A DNA stretch of 63,148 bases from Eubacteriaceae bacterium (GTDB lineage: Bacteria; Bacillota; Clostridia; Eubacteriales; Eubacteriaceae). The position numbers were made by a program, and so were the translations under genes. Where the stretch lies: NCBI GenBank assembly GCA_017405085.1, contig JAFRBB010000054.1, positions 1 to 63,148 on the forward strand. Reading direction: 5' to 3'. Within the stretch, counting starts at the first letter, position 1, and each line of letters begins with the position of its first letter. Under the pieces are notes generated by a model. It was not told the DNA's origin, ran no database searches, and saw only the letters and a program-made list of their open reading frames with translations. This document shows positions 18,609-27,308 of this stretch, piece by piece.

Positions 18609-19375
18609 TGGCCGAAGCATTAACGGTAAGCATTGACGCTTTTGAAGGGCCTTTTGATCTGCTTTTGCATTTAATCGCCAAACATCGCATTGATATTTGC
18701 GATGTGGCCATCGCCCAAATCACCGGACAGTATCTTGCGACGATCAGACATTGGCAATCGATGAACACCGAAGTGGCCGGCGAATTCATTGTCATGGCAT
18801 CGACATTGCTTGAAATCAAGTCGAAAAGCCTGCTGCCAAAAAGAGAAGAAAGCATCGAAGAAACCGAAGAGATTGATTTGGTCGCAAGACTGAGATTATA
18901 CAAAGCCTTTAAAGCGGTTTCCGAAGAACTCGGAGAGAAGCTTGAGCTTGAGCGGGGCGCCCTTTATAAAGAAGGGGAATATTTGCCCTCTTGCGAGCCC
19001 AAGCCCACGGTTGATGACATTGACACCGGAAAGCTTGGCAAATTATTCGGGAAAATCTTAAGAAACTATGTGTCCGACCACACCTATAAAGCGCCGCCGA
19101 TCACTGTGGTGTCGGATCCTTATACCATCGAAGGTCAAACGGAGAGAATCCGTACGATTCTCGCTGAAAGCGGCGAAGCCTTTCCCTTTGAAGCGGTGCT
19201 AAAAGCCTATCAAAGAGGGGAGATTGCCGTGAGCTTTCAGGCCCTTTTGGAGTTGTATAAAACAGGGAACATCGAAACCGAACAACGAAAAAATTTCGGG
19301 AAGATATTGATTTTTAAAAAGGGAAGCAACCATGACGAAAACCCTCAAACAACAGACAATCACCCAGAGCTATGA
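18608..19375 (+). CDS. scpA: Segregation and condensation protein A
   Basis: Kleisin subunit of the Smc-ScpAB condensin complex. At 255 residues it is of normal size. The N-terminal part (VSIDAFEGPFDLLLHLIAKH, about residues 6-25) matches the Smc-neck-binding helix region, and the C-terminal winged helix (VLKAYQRGEIAVSFQALLEL) contacts the Smc head. The start MAEALTVS overlaps the M50 protease stop (TGATG). The 3' end overlaps scpB by 44 bases. Confidence 0.94.
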   Translation: MAEALTVSIDAFEGPFDLLLHLIAKHRIDICDVAIAQITGQYLATIRHWQSMNTEVAGEFIVMASTLLEIKSKSLLPKREESIEETEEIDLVARLRLYKAFKAVSEELGEKLELERGALYKEGEYLPSCEPKPTVDDIDTGKLGKLFGKILRNYVSDHTYKAPPITVVSDPYTIEGQTERIRTILAESGEAFPFEAVLKAYQRGEIAVSFQALLELYKTGNIETEQRKNFGKILIFKKGSNHDENPQTTDNHPEL

Positions 19376-20498
19376 TCAATATATCGGCGCTATCGAAGGC
19401 ATTCTCTTTGCCGCGGGGGACGCGGTGGAAATCGGCGCTATCGCTTCGGCGCTTTCCCTGTCCGTCGGCGTTGTGGATCAAATTGCCGATATGATGGCTT
19501 CCGCCTATGAAGACGTGTCCCGGGGAATCAGATTGATTCGCGTGGGGGGCTCCTTGCAATTATCCACCAAGCCGATGCTCTATCCTTATATTTCACAGAT
19601 ACTCTCCCTCAGACAAAGCGGGTCTCTTTCCCGGGCGGCGTTAGAAACCCTCTCAATTATTGCCTATCGTCAACCGATAACCCGTGTTGAAGTCGAGCAA
19701 ATTCGCGGGGTGTCCTCGGCGAGTTCCATCAAAAATTTGCTCGATCGTGAAATGATTGTCGAAGCGGGAAGAAAAGACGCCCCGGGAAGGCCTTTTTTCT
19801 ACAAGACTACCGAAGCGTTTTTGAAAGCGGCTCACGTGGAAAAATTGTCGGATCTACCGGATTTTGAGGCCTTTATGAGCGCTTCGATCGAAGAGCGCGT
19901 CGAAGACGCGATGCCCGGGGAAGACAGTCAAATCGATGGCGAAGACACGACGGCCGAAAGCATTGATCAATCAAACGCCGGGCAAGGGATGTCCGGGGAA
20001 GACAGTCAAATCAATGATGAAGATGCGTCGTCTGAAACCCTTGTGGCGTCAGATGCCGGGCAGAAAATGCCCGGGGAGAAAAGTCAGTCAAATGACGGCA
20101 AAATGATCTCCGAGACATCGGTGCAATTTTCGGCTGAAAAAGCGGCGCCCGAAGCGGATGGCCAAAACCGTTTTAAGGAAGAGTCGCCCGGAGCGGAGGA
20201 GCAAACAGCGGCAAATGAAGCGATGCTGAGTGCTGATCGTCAAAAAGACAGTGAAGAGGCGATATTCGAGCAAGTCGTTCAAACGGCCGAAGAAATAATA
20301 CCCGAAGCGGTTTCTAAGCCGGAAGAAAAAAAGAAGGCATTCAATGTTGTTGAGACAACCGTCAAAGGGTTAAAGGCCTTTGAAATGCTATCCGACGAAA
20401 GCGAAACAGACATATCGAAGCGTGAGGATTCCGGCGAATCGGCGGCTTCCGACGATGGATCGAGAGAAAAAACAATGGCTGATGGGGAGGAATCCTAA
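19332..20498 (+). CDS. scpB: Segregation and condensation protein B with repeat-bearing C-terminal extension
   Basis: ScpB dimers bind the ScpA linker in the Smc complex. Residues 1 to about 185 form the usual two winged helices (IEGILFAAGDAVEIGAIA; ETLSIIAYRQPITRVEVEQI; GRKDAPGRPFFYKTT). Normal ScpB ends there at about 190 residues; this one runs to 388. The added part is acidic, rich in Glu/Ser/Asp, and starts with five degenerate 26-residue repeats from residue 194 (MPGEDSQ..., MSGEDSQ..., MPGEKSQ..., then two weaker copies), then a lysine-bearing tail. It starts inside scpA and ends sharing a base with rluB. The extension is probably disordered; its role is unknown. Confidence 0.92.
   Translation: MTKTLKQQTITQSYDQYIGAIEGILFAAGDAVEIGAIASALSLSVGVVDQIADMMASAYEDVSRGIRLIRVGGSLQLSTKPMLYPYISQILSLRQSGSLSRAALETLSIIAYRQPITRVEVEQIRGVSSASSIKNLLDREMIVEAGRKDAPGRPFFYKTTEAFLKAAHVEKLSDLPDFEAFMSASIEERVEDAMPGEDSQIDGEDTTAESIDQSNAGQGMSGEDSQINDEDASSETLVASDAGQKMPGEKSQSNDGKMISETSVQFSAEKAAPEADGQNRFKEESPGAEEQTAANEAMLSADRQKDSEEAIFEQVVQTAEEIIPEAVSKPEEKKKAFNVVETTVKGLKAFEMLSDESETDISKREDSGESAASDDGSREKTMADGEES
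19911..20300 (+). repeat. Five degenerate 78-bp tandem repeats in scpB
   Basis: Units start at 19911, 19989, 20067, 20145 and 20223 with no indels, so all stay in frame (26 codons each). Units 1-3 share M-P/S-G-E-D/K-S-Q at the start; units 4 and 5 keep only spaced positions (Asp5, Gln7, Glu-rich ends). The pattern indicates old in-frame tandem duplication followed by drift. Confidence 0.75.
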
Positions 20499-21208
20499 TG
20501 CGGCTTCAAAAATATATGGCCCTTTGCGGTGTGGCTTCCCGAAGGAGCTGTGAAAAAATCATTGCTGAAGGGCGTGTCAGCGTCAACGGCAAAATCGTTG
20601 ACACGCCGGGTCTTCAGGTGTGTGATGATGACGATGTGCGCCTTGACGGAAAGGTCATCCGGCCCGAGCAATATGAATATAAGCTTTTTTATAAGCCCGT
20701 GGGTGTGGTCTCCACCTTGGCCGACAAACACGCCGAACGCACCGTTGCCGATTATATTAAAAGCGACAACCGACTTTACTGCGTCGGCCGTCTCGATGCC
20801 GATACCGAAGGGCTAATGATTTTAACCAACGACGGCGATTTAACTTTCGCTTTGACCCATCCCAGCCATGAGCTTGAAAAAACCTACCGCGCGCTCGTGA
20901 AGGGGAGACTGACCGGGTCTGATGCGGCGATGCTTGAAAAAGGCGTTGTCATTGACGTAGATGGCGAATCCTATACCACGCTGCCCGCTTCGGTTCGCAT
21001 ACAAAAGCATAAGCGGGGCGCGACGCTCGTTATCATCAAAATCCGCGAAGGAAAAAAACGGCAGGTCAGAAAAATGTGCGCGGCGGTCGGCCATCCGGTC
21101 ATTGCCCTGAAGCGGATTGCCATCGGCGATTTGACTGATGATAGCTTAAAGCCCGGTGCGATGCGTGATTTAAGTACCGAAGAAATCATGTACTTGAAAC
21201 AATGCTGA
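20498..21208 (+). CDS. rluB: Pseudouridine synthase, RsuA/RluB family
   Basis: Isomerises a uridine in 23S rRNA (position 2605 in E. coli numbering for RluB). The 236-residue protein has an N-terminal S4 RNA-binding domain (MRLQKYMALCGVASRRSCE...) and the catalytic motif GRLDADTEGLMILTNDGDL with Asp100. A GGGGAGGAA site precedes the ATG, which shares a base with the scpB stop. scpA-scpB-rluB is a conserved order in Firmicutes, which favours RluB over RsuA. Confidence 0.93.
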   Translation: MRLQKYMALCGVASRRSCEKIIAEGRVSVNGKIVDTPGLQVCDDDDVRLDGKVIRPEQYEYKLFYKPVGVVSTLADKHAERTVADYIKSDNRLYCVGRLDADTEGLMILTNDGDLTFALTHPSHELEKTYRALVKGRLTGSDAAMLEKGVVIDVDGESYTTLPASVRIQKHKRGATLVIIKIREGKKRQVRKMCAAVGHPVIALKRIAIGDLTDDSLKPGAMRDLSTEEIMYLKQC

Positions 21209-21304
21209 AATTGAAACAGCCTTTGAGATATGATAGAGGCTTTATGTTCATGTCAAAGCTATTGGAATGTCTCATACAGGCCGTTCATCACGAGGTAAAA
21301 GACA

Positions 21305-21880
21305 ATGATTGATTTATTTAAAAGACAAACCGCCTTGGCTAAAGGGCTGGTACTCGATGTGCTTTCAGAGGGTGATTCGGCGGTTGACGCGACGGCAGGC
21401 ACTGGCGCTGACACGGTTTTTTTGGCTGGTGTCGTCGGTGAAAGCGGCCGCGTTTACGCCTTTGACAATCAATGGGAGGCCATTTCCAAAACGACGGCCA
21501 GGTTAAAAGCGACGGGATTAACCGATCGCGTCAGTTTGTTTTATCGCGGACATGAGACCATGGGAAGCAATGACGCCCTCCGGCGTGATCCCAACATTAA
21601 GGCCGTTATGTTCAATCTCGGCTATTTACCCGGCGGCGATCATCAAAAAACCACAAAAACGGAGACGACAATGGCGGCGCTTCAAAGCGCGCTTTCAATC
21701 CTTTCGCCGGGAGGAATCATCACCCTATTGGCTTATATGCACCCTGAAGGCAAAGCGGAGTATGACGCGCTTTCAAATGATTTAAAATCCCTCGAAAGCC
21801 TGTATGACGTGTATCAGGTAAAAACAATGAATCATCAGCAGGCACCGATTCTATTTGTCATCACAAAAAAGGAAGAATAA
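21305..21880 (+). CDS. mnmM: Class I SAM-dependent methyltransferase, MnmM (YtqB) family
   Basis: In Bacillus subtilis, MnmM methylates the wobble uridine (nm5s2U34 to mnm5s2U34) of tRNAs. This 191-residue protein shows the family SAM loop DATAGTGADTVFLA (about 28-41), the nucleotide-contact segment VYAFDNQWEAI and the family-specific FNLGYLPGGDHQKTT (about 105-119). The start has GAGGT upstream. Four bases separate it from the following regulator gene. Confidence 0.88.
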   Translation: MIDLFKRQTALAKGLVLDVLSEGDSAVDATAGTGADTVFLAGVVGESGRVYAFDNQWEAISKTTARLKATGLTDRVSLFYRGHETMGSNDALRRDPNIKAVMFNLGYLPGGDHQKTTKTETTMAALQSALSILSPGGIITLLAYMHPEGKAEYDALSNDLKSLESLYDVYQVKTMNHQQAPILFVITKKEE

Positions 21881-21883
21881 ATC

Positions 21884-22777
21884 ATGCATCAGGAAATATC
21901 GGAACATGGCATTTTGCGGCAAATTCATGAGTCTTATGATCATCTGAGTCGAAGTCATAAAAAAATAGCGGATTACATTCTTCAAAACAGCGAAATCGTG
22001 CCGACGATGTCCGCTACCCAAATGGCCAAAACCGTCTCGGTCAGCGAGGCCACCGTTGTCCGTTTTGCCGTAGGGTTCGGCTTTGACGGCTATCCGGAAT
22101 TTAAACGGCGCCTGAAAGACGAAATCTCCTCCACCATGACAACCCTCGACCGCATAGACATGGTCATGACCATGCCCGGAGATTCAACCTCCGGGATGTT
22201 TTACGATATTCTGAAGAGCGATATCGAAAGCATGCGTGAGACCCTCAATGTCTTTGATGAAAAAGTATTTGACAGCGCTGTCGACGCCATCATCCGCTCA
22301 CGAAAGGTGATCGTCGTGGGATTTCACACATCCTCGGTTTTGACACAGCATTTGGGACATTATCTCAGACTTTTACGCGACGGGGTGATCGAGATCAACG
22401 GGCTAAACGATCTTTATGAACAGACGATACGCGCCGATGAGTCCGACACGGTCATTGCCTTGAGTTTTCCAAGATATTCCAAAGCAACCTACGATGTCAT
22501 TTCGGTGTTGAAAGATAAAGGCGCTTCCGTGATTTCCCTGACCGACAGTCCTTACGCGCCGATTGTTCAATTTTCGGATTATGCGCTCATTGCCAAAAGC
22601 AATGTCAATTCCTTTGTCGATTCACTCACCGCGCCGCTAAGCATGATTGACGCCTTGATTGTGGCGGTGGGAAGCCGCAATTTGGAACGAACGAAAAATA
22701 CATTTAACGAGCTTGAGAAAATGTGGCAAAAAAACGATGTTTATGCCGTTGAGGTGACGAAAAATGGCAAAGCATAA
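21884..22777 (+). CDS. MurR/RpiR family transcriptional regulator
   Basis: A 297-residue regulator with an N-terminal helix-turn-helix domain (residues about 10-85, including MAKTVSVSEATVVRFAVGFGFDGYPEF split across the recognition helix) and a C-terminal SIS sugar-phosphate-binding domain (about 120-260, VIVVGFHTSSVLTQHLG). Members usually control sugar or amino-sugar catabolism, but no sugar gene is adjacent, so the ligand and targets cannot be named. The 3' end overlaps the next gene by 14 bases, indicating one transcript with the flavoprotein gene. Confidence 0.9.
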   Translation: MHQEISEHGILRQIHESYDHLSRSHKKIADYILQNSEIVPTMSATQMAKTVSVSEATVVRFAVGFGFDGYPEFKRRLKDEISSTMTTLDRIDMVMTMPGDSTSGMFYDILKSDIESMRETLNVFDEKVFDSAVDAIIRSRKVIVVGFHTSSVLTQHLGHYLRLLRDGVIEINGLNDLYEQTIRADESDTVIALSFPRYSKATYDVISVLKDKGASVISLTDSPYAPIVQFSDYALIAKSNVNSFVDSLTAPLSMIDALIVAVGSRNLERTKNTFNELEKMWQKNDVYAVEVTKNGKA

Positions 22778-24005
22778 CAAACAAACCCTTGTCATCGGCG
22801 GCGGCCCCGCCGGCATGACGGCGGCAATTGCCGCAGCGGATGCGGGAGATGCGGTGACGATCCTTGAGCGAAACGAAAAGCTTGGGAAAAAGCTGTACAT
22901 CACGGGAAAAGGGCGATGTAATCTGACCAATATCTGCGATGACGAGGATTTTTTCAAAAACATCGTTCACAACGAACGGTTTCTGTTTTCCGCCATGAGC
23001 CGTTTCAACAGATGGGATTTGATGGGATTGATCGAAGACAACGGCTGTCCTTTAAAAACCGAAAGAGGCGGCAGGGTCTTCCCCGTCAGTGACAAATCCA
23101 GCGATGTAATCAAAGCATTTACAAAGGCTTTGGACAATCGAGGTGTCAACGTCGAATACGGCGTCAAGGTCACAGAGCTTATCACCGAGAAAAAAGACGA
23201 TAAGACAATGGTAACGGGTGTCAAATGCGCTGATGGAAGACAAATATCCGCAGAAAAAATTATCCTTGCTTCCGGAGGCAACTCCTACAGGCAAACGGGA
23301 AGCGACGGAAACGGATATGCCGTCGCGAAGGCCCTCGGTCACAATATCGTGGCGCCCAGGCCGTCGCTTATCGGTCTGGTCTGCCGGGAAAGCTGGCCCC
23401 GGGAATTATCGGGACTGACTTTAAAAAATGTCAACGTGACCCTTTTTCATCGCGGGAAAAAAATCAAAACCCTCCGAGGAGAAGTTCTGCTGACTCATTT
23501 CGGTTTATCGGGACCTGTCATCTTGACGATGAGCGCCTATTTAGACGATCATCCCGATCAATACGGCCTTCGCATCGATTTGAAACCGGCTTTGACGGAC
23601 CAACAGCTAGACACGCGCGTTTTGCGTGATTTTGAGCAAATGCCCAATAAAAAAATTGATAATGCTCTCAAAAAATTGCTGCCTATTTCGCTGATTCCCG
23701 CAATGAGGGAAATGGCGGGAATTGATTCCGAAACGAAGGTCAATGCCCTTGATAAAGCGTCGAGAAAGCGGCTTGTTCATCTGATCAAAAATCTGTCATT
23801 TCAAATCACGGATTTTTTTGAGCCCAATACGGCGATTGTGACGTCCGGCGGCATCGACACCCGGGAAATCAATCCCAAAACGATGGCGTCCAAATTGGCC
23901 TGCGGTTTGTATTTTGCCGGAGAAATCATCGACGTTGACGCCTTGACGGGGGGATTTAATATTCAGATCGCCGCGTCTACCGGATTCGCCGCCGGCAGTC
24001 ATTAA
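22764..24005 (+). CDS. FAD-dependent oxidoreductase, HI0933/YhiN (BaiN-like) family
   Basis: Flavoprotein of 413 residues. The N-terminal dinucleotide loop VIGGGPAGMTAAIAAADAG, the segment LYITGKGRCNLTN near residue 46, FPVSDKSSDV near 105 and the C-terminal TSGGIDTREINPKTM and YFAGEIIDVDALTGGFN are signatures of the family. Substrates are largely unknown; one member, BaiN, acts in bile acid metabolism, but that cannot be transferred to this protein. It overlaps the regulator gene and is followed by cmk after 21 bases, an order common in Clostridia. Confidence 0.88.
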   Translation: MAKHNKQTLVIGGGPAGMTAAIAAADAGDAVTILERNEKLGKKLYITGKGRCNLTNICDDEDFFKNIVHNERFLFSAMSRFNRWDLMGLIEDNGCPLKTERGGRVFPVSDKSSDVIKAFTKALDNRGVNVEYGVKVTELITEKKDDKTMVTGVKCADGRQISAEKIILASGGNSYRQTGSDGNGYAVAKALGHNIVAPRPSLIGLVCRESWPRELSGLTLKNVNVTLFHRGKKIKTLRGEVLLTHFGLSGPVILTMSAYLDDHPDQYGLRIDLKPALTDQQLDTRVLRDFEQMPNKKIDNALKKLLPISLIPAMREMAGIDSETKVNALDKASRKRLVHLIKNLSFQITDFFEPNTAIVTSGGIDTREINPKTMASKLACGLYFAGEIIDVDALTGGFNIQIAASTGFAAGSH

Positions 24006-24026
24006 AGTTTCATAAGGAGTTTTAGC

Positions 24027-24668
24027 ATGCAAATAGCCATTGACGGGCCTGCCGGAGCGGGCAAGAGCACCATCGCGAAGCTGGTGGCCAAAAAACTCGG
24101 CATTACCTATCTCGACACGGGCGCCATGTACCGCGCCGTCACCCTCGCGGTGATGAGACAAGGTGCCGATTTTAGCGATTCCGCGGCGATGATTCGCATT
24201 GCCGGGGAATGTGACATCGCCTTATCGGACGATCATGTGTTTTTAAACGGGGAAGACGTCACCGACGCCATCAGGACGCCGGAGGTTTCAAAACACACTT
24301 CCGATGTGGCGCCGATTGCAGAAATTCGTGATATTTTGGTTGAGGAGCAAAGGCGCATTGCGGAGGGCACCTCCGTGATTATGGACGGGCGCGATATCGG
24401 CTCCGTGGTTTTGCCGGGGGCTGATTACAAATTTTATCTCGATGCCGATGCCGCCGTTCGGGCCGAAAGACGATATAAGGAATTATCGGAAAAAGGCACT
24501 GATCAAACCCTTGAGGAGATTCATCGGGACATCATCAAACGCGATTATAACGATATGCACAGAGAGAGTTCTCCTCTGGTCAAAGCCGATGACGCTGTGG
24601 TCATCGACAGCACGCCTTTGGGAATTGACGAAGTGGCCCAAACAATCATTTCCCATATTCAGGCATAA
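24027..24668 (+). CDS. cmk: Cytidylate kinase
   Basis: Phosphorylates CMP and dCMP with ATP. The 213-residue protein has the P-loop GPAGAGKST (about 7-15), the CMP-binding YLDTGAMYRAVTLA near residue 30, and the MDGRDIGSVVLPGAD segment near residue 118. AAGGAG precedes the ATG. In related genomes plsC often lies between cmk and ispH; here it is missing. Confidence 0.96.
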   Translation: MQIAIDGPAGAGKSTIAKLVAKKLGITYLDTGAMYRAVTLAVMRQGADFSDSAAMIRIAGECDIALSDDHVFLNGEDVTDAIRTPEVSKHTSDVAPIAEIRDILVEEQRRIAEGTSVIMDGRDIGSVVLPGADYKFYLDADAAVRAERRYKELSEKGTDQTLEEIHRDIIKRDYNDMHRESSPLVKADDAVVIDSTPLGIDEVAQTIISHIQA

Positions 24669-24686
24669 AGGTTTTGATCATCTTGT

Positions 24687-24829
24687 CCGGCTTTTTCGCG
24701 AAAAAGCGGCGAAGCGAGCAACGATCTGAAAAATTTTCCCGCTAAATGGTGCGGGAAGTGAAAAAAATAAAAAAATCAAAAAATAATCTGTCAAAATGGG
24801 TGGACATTGACAGTGTTTTACAATAAAAT
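24687..24829 (+). promoter_or_regulatory. cmk-ispH intergenic region with two hairpins and a possible promoter
   Basis: The 175-bp gap holds a near-perfect palindrome (24690-24707, stem GCTTTTT/AAAAAGC, loop CGCG), a second hairpin TTCCCGC/GCGGGAA (24736-24757), and TGGACA-17 bp-TAAAAT (24801-24829). The promoter would start a very short leader. Neither hairpin is followed by a T-run on the plus strand, so neither is a standard terminator. Confidence 0.4.
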
Positions 24830-24843
24830 AATGAGGAATATTT

Positions 24844-27168
24844 ATGAATATTTTTATTGCTGATAAAGCAGGCTATTGTTTTGGTATTCAACGTGCGATG
24901 GATTTGGTTGACAAAACCTTACACGACGCAAAGGAATCCGTTTATTGTTTGGGGGATCTCTCCCACAACAAACAGGAGATGGCAAGACTCCAAAATGAAG
25001 GCGTTATACGCGTGGATACGTTGGACGACATTGAAAGCGGCACGGTTTTGATTCGTGCCCACGGTGAAGCGGAAAGTGTTTTGCGCGAAGCCGAGGCCAA
25101 AGGGCTCACAGTGGTCAACACTACCTGTCCGTTTGTCCGGGCGCTTCAAAACAAAGTGCGCGAATACACCTCAAAAGGCTATGAAGTCATTGTTGTCGGA
25201 AAAGCGACGCATCCCGAAGTCATCGGTGTCGTCGGTCACGCCAAAGGAAGCGTCAAGGTGGTTGAAAGTCCCGAAGAGGCGAAAGATCTGCCTTACGCCG
25301 AAAAACGCGCTGTTGTCGCACAAACGACATTCATCGAAAAAAAGTTTTATGCCATTGCGGAAATCATTCAGAATCAATCTGAAGAATGTGTGATATTCAA
25401 CACCATCTGCTCGGCAACCGCCGAACGCCAACAGGCGGCGGCAGAGCTGGCAAAGCGTGTTCAATATATGATTGTAGTGGGCGGTTATCACAGTTCAAAT
25501 ACTCAAAAATTATTCGAAGTGTGCCGTGGGCACTGCAAAAATACTCGTCATATCGAGACAGTTCGCGATTTGGATCTCGACGAAGTCCGAAGGTTTGAAA
25601 CCATCGGAATTACAGCCGGGGCATCCACGCCGGATTGGCTCGTCAAGGAGGTTACGGAAAGTATGGAAGAAAACAAATTGGCCAACGAACAGATTCAGGA
25701 AACAGAAGCGGTAGAAGAAACCGTGCAAGAAACCGTCATTGAAACCCCGGAAGCCGCTGAAGCAGCTCCCGCAGAAGAAGCAGTCGAAGAAACCGTCGAA
25801 GAAGTTGCCGGCGAAACAGCGGATGACGCCGTTGAGGCAGACGAAGACGATGTGTCTGATGAAAACTTTGATTTCGCTTCTGCCCTCGATGAAGAACCTA
25901 CCCAAAAGGTTTACAAAAACGCCGTTGTCGAAGGTGAAGTTATTTTAGTCAATGATGATGAAATCATCCTGAACATTGGATCAAAAGCGGATGCTGTCAT
26001 CAAAAAGAATGATTACATCTATAAGACGGACGAACCGCTCACCGATCTGGTGAAAGTTGGCGATAAAATTACGGCAATCGTCGTTGATACCAAAAGCGAT
26101 GACGGTAGTGTCAAGCTCTCAAAAGTGCGTTATGACAGTCAAAAAACATCCAGACAACTGGAAGAAGCCTACAACAACGAAGACATTCTCGAAGGTGTTG
26201 TCAAAAGCGTATCCGGAAGCGGTTTGATTGTCGATATCGGATTTTCGGATATCTTTATGCCGGCCTCACAATATGGCACCCGCTATATCAAAGATCTTGA
26301 AACCCTTGTCGGCAAAAACGTCAGAGGGAAAATCATTGACTTCAACCGCAGACGCCGCAGAGCGATTTTCTCGCAGCGCGTCATTTTGGAAAAAGAACAA
26401 AAAGAACGCCAAAGAGTTGCCCGCGAACGCAAAGAACAACGTTTTGGCGAACTTGAAGTCGATCAAACCGTGACCGGTAAAGTCAAGACCATCACCAATT
26501 TCGGTATCTTTGTCGATCTTGACGGCATTGACGGTTTTGTCCACCGCTCCGATTTGACCTGGGCTCGCGCCAATGAACCCAAAGACATTGTCGAAAAAGG
26601 CGAAACCATCGAAGCGAAGGTTATCTCCAAAAACGACGAAGAAAAGAAAATCAAACTCAGCGTCAAAGCGCTTCAGCCCAAACCCTGGGATAACTTTATC
26701 GCGCAATACAAAGAAGGCGATGAAGTCGAAGTCAAAATCACCAATGTGCTGGACTTCGGTGCTTTTGCCGAAATCATCCCCGGTGTCGAAGGCTTAATCC
26801 ACGTTTCCGCCATTAGCTATGATCGCGTGGAATCCGTTGCTGCCGTTTTGACCCCCGGTGATGTCGTGAAGGTTAAAATCATCGGCATCGACACCGAAAA
26901 CGAAAAAATCAGCTTGAGCATCAAAGCAACCCTTGAAGCTCCCGAAAGACCGCAACGCCGCCGCAGAAGAGAAAACGCCGGCGAAGGCGGATATGAAAAA
27001 CGCGAACGCCGCAGCGGCGGACGCAAACGTCCTCAAAACACACGTAACGCGACGGTTTATGAAGAATCCGCCAATGTGACTTTGGGCGACACCTTCGGAA
27101 GTTTGTTTGCCGGACTCTCCTTCGATCAAGAAGAAGCATCCGAAGAAGAAGCTCCCTCCGAAGAATAA
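24844..27168 (+). CDS. ispH: IspH-ribosomal protein S1 fusion (HMBPP reductase / S1 RNA-binding protein)
   Basis: A 774-residue two-part protein. Residues 1 to about 280 are 4-hydroxy-3-methylbut-2-enyl diphosphate reductase, the last step of the non-mevalonate isoprenoid pathway; the three [4Fe-4S] cysteines are at 12 (GYCFG), 95 (TTCPF) and 189 (NTICSATAERQ). A Glu-rich linker (about 285-345) leads to four S1 domains starting near residues 357, 445, 537 and 622, as in ribosomal protein S1. A basic tail (RRRRREN, RERRSGGRKR) and an acidic end follow. Such fusions are known in Clostridia. The fused protein may serve both functions, or be processed; the sequence cannot tell. Confidence 0.96.
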   Translation: MNIFIADKAGYCFGIQRAMDLVDKTLHDAKESVYCLGDLSHNKQEMARLQNEGVIRVDTLDDIESGTVLIRAHGEAESVLREAEAKGLTVVNTTCPFVRALQNKVREYTSKGYEVIVVGKATHPEVIGVVGHAKGSVKVVESPEEAKDLPYAEKRAVVAQTTFIEKKFYAIAEIIQNQSEECVIFNTICSATAERQQAAAELAKRVQYMIVVGGYHSSNTQKLFEVCRGHCKNTRHIETVRDLDLDEVRRFETIGITAGASTPDWLVKEVTESMEENKLANEQIQETEAVEETVQETVIETPEAAEAAPAEEAVEETVEEVAGETADDAVEADEDDVSDENFDFASALDEEPTQKVYKNAVVEGEVILVNDDEIILNIGSKADAVIKKNDYIYKTDEPLTDLVKVGDKITAIVVDTKSDDGSVKLSKVRYDSQKTSRQLEEAYNNEDILEGVVKSVSGSGLIVDIGFSDIFMPASQYGTRYIKDLETLVGKNVRGKIIDFNRRRRRAIFSQRVILEKEQKERQRVARERKEQRFGELEVDQTVTGKVKTITNFGIFVDLDGIDGFVHRSDLTWARANEPKDIVEKGETIEAKVISKNDEEKKIKLSVKALQPKPWDNFIAQYKEGDEVEVKITNVLDFGAFAEIIPGVEGLIHVSAISYDRVESVAAVLTPGDVVKVKIIGIDTENEKISLSIKATLEAPERPQRRRRRENAGEGGYEKRERRSGGRKRPQNTRNATVYEESANVTLGDTFGSLFAGLSFDQEEASEEEAPSEE

Positions 27169-27178
27169 TCATAAAACG

Positions 27179-27218
27179 AAGCCGATTCGCACCAGAATCG
27201 GCTTTTATGCTTTTTTGT
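27179..27218 (+). terminator. Terminator after ispH-rpsA
   Basis: AAGCCGATTC (27179-27188) pairs perfectly with GAATCGGCTT (27195-27204), six-base loop, followed by T-rich DNA (TTTTATGCTTTTTT). Confidence 0.9.
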
Positions 27219-27308
27219 GCGAATTTGTTTCCGCAAAAAGAGAAAAATAAGCTATAATAGAAACGATCATCGCAACAGTAATCAGAATTATTCGATTGGA
27301 GGTATGTT

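Noticed and set aside
19911..20300. CRISPR-like regular repeats
   Set aside because: The repeats are contiguous, coding, in frame and without spacers.
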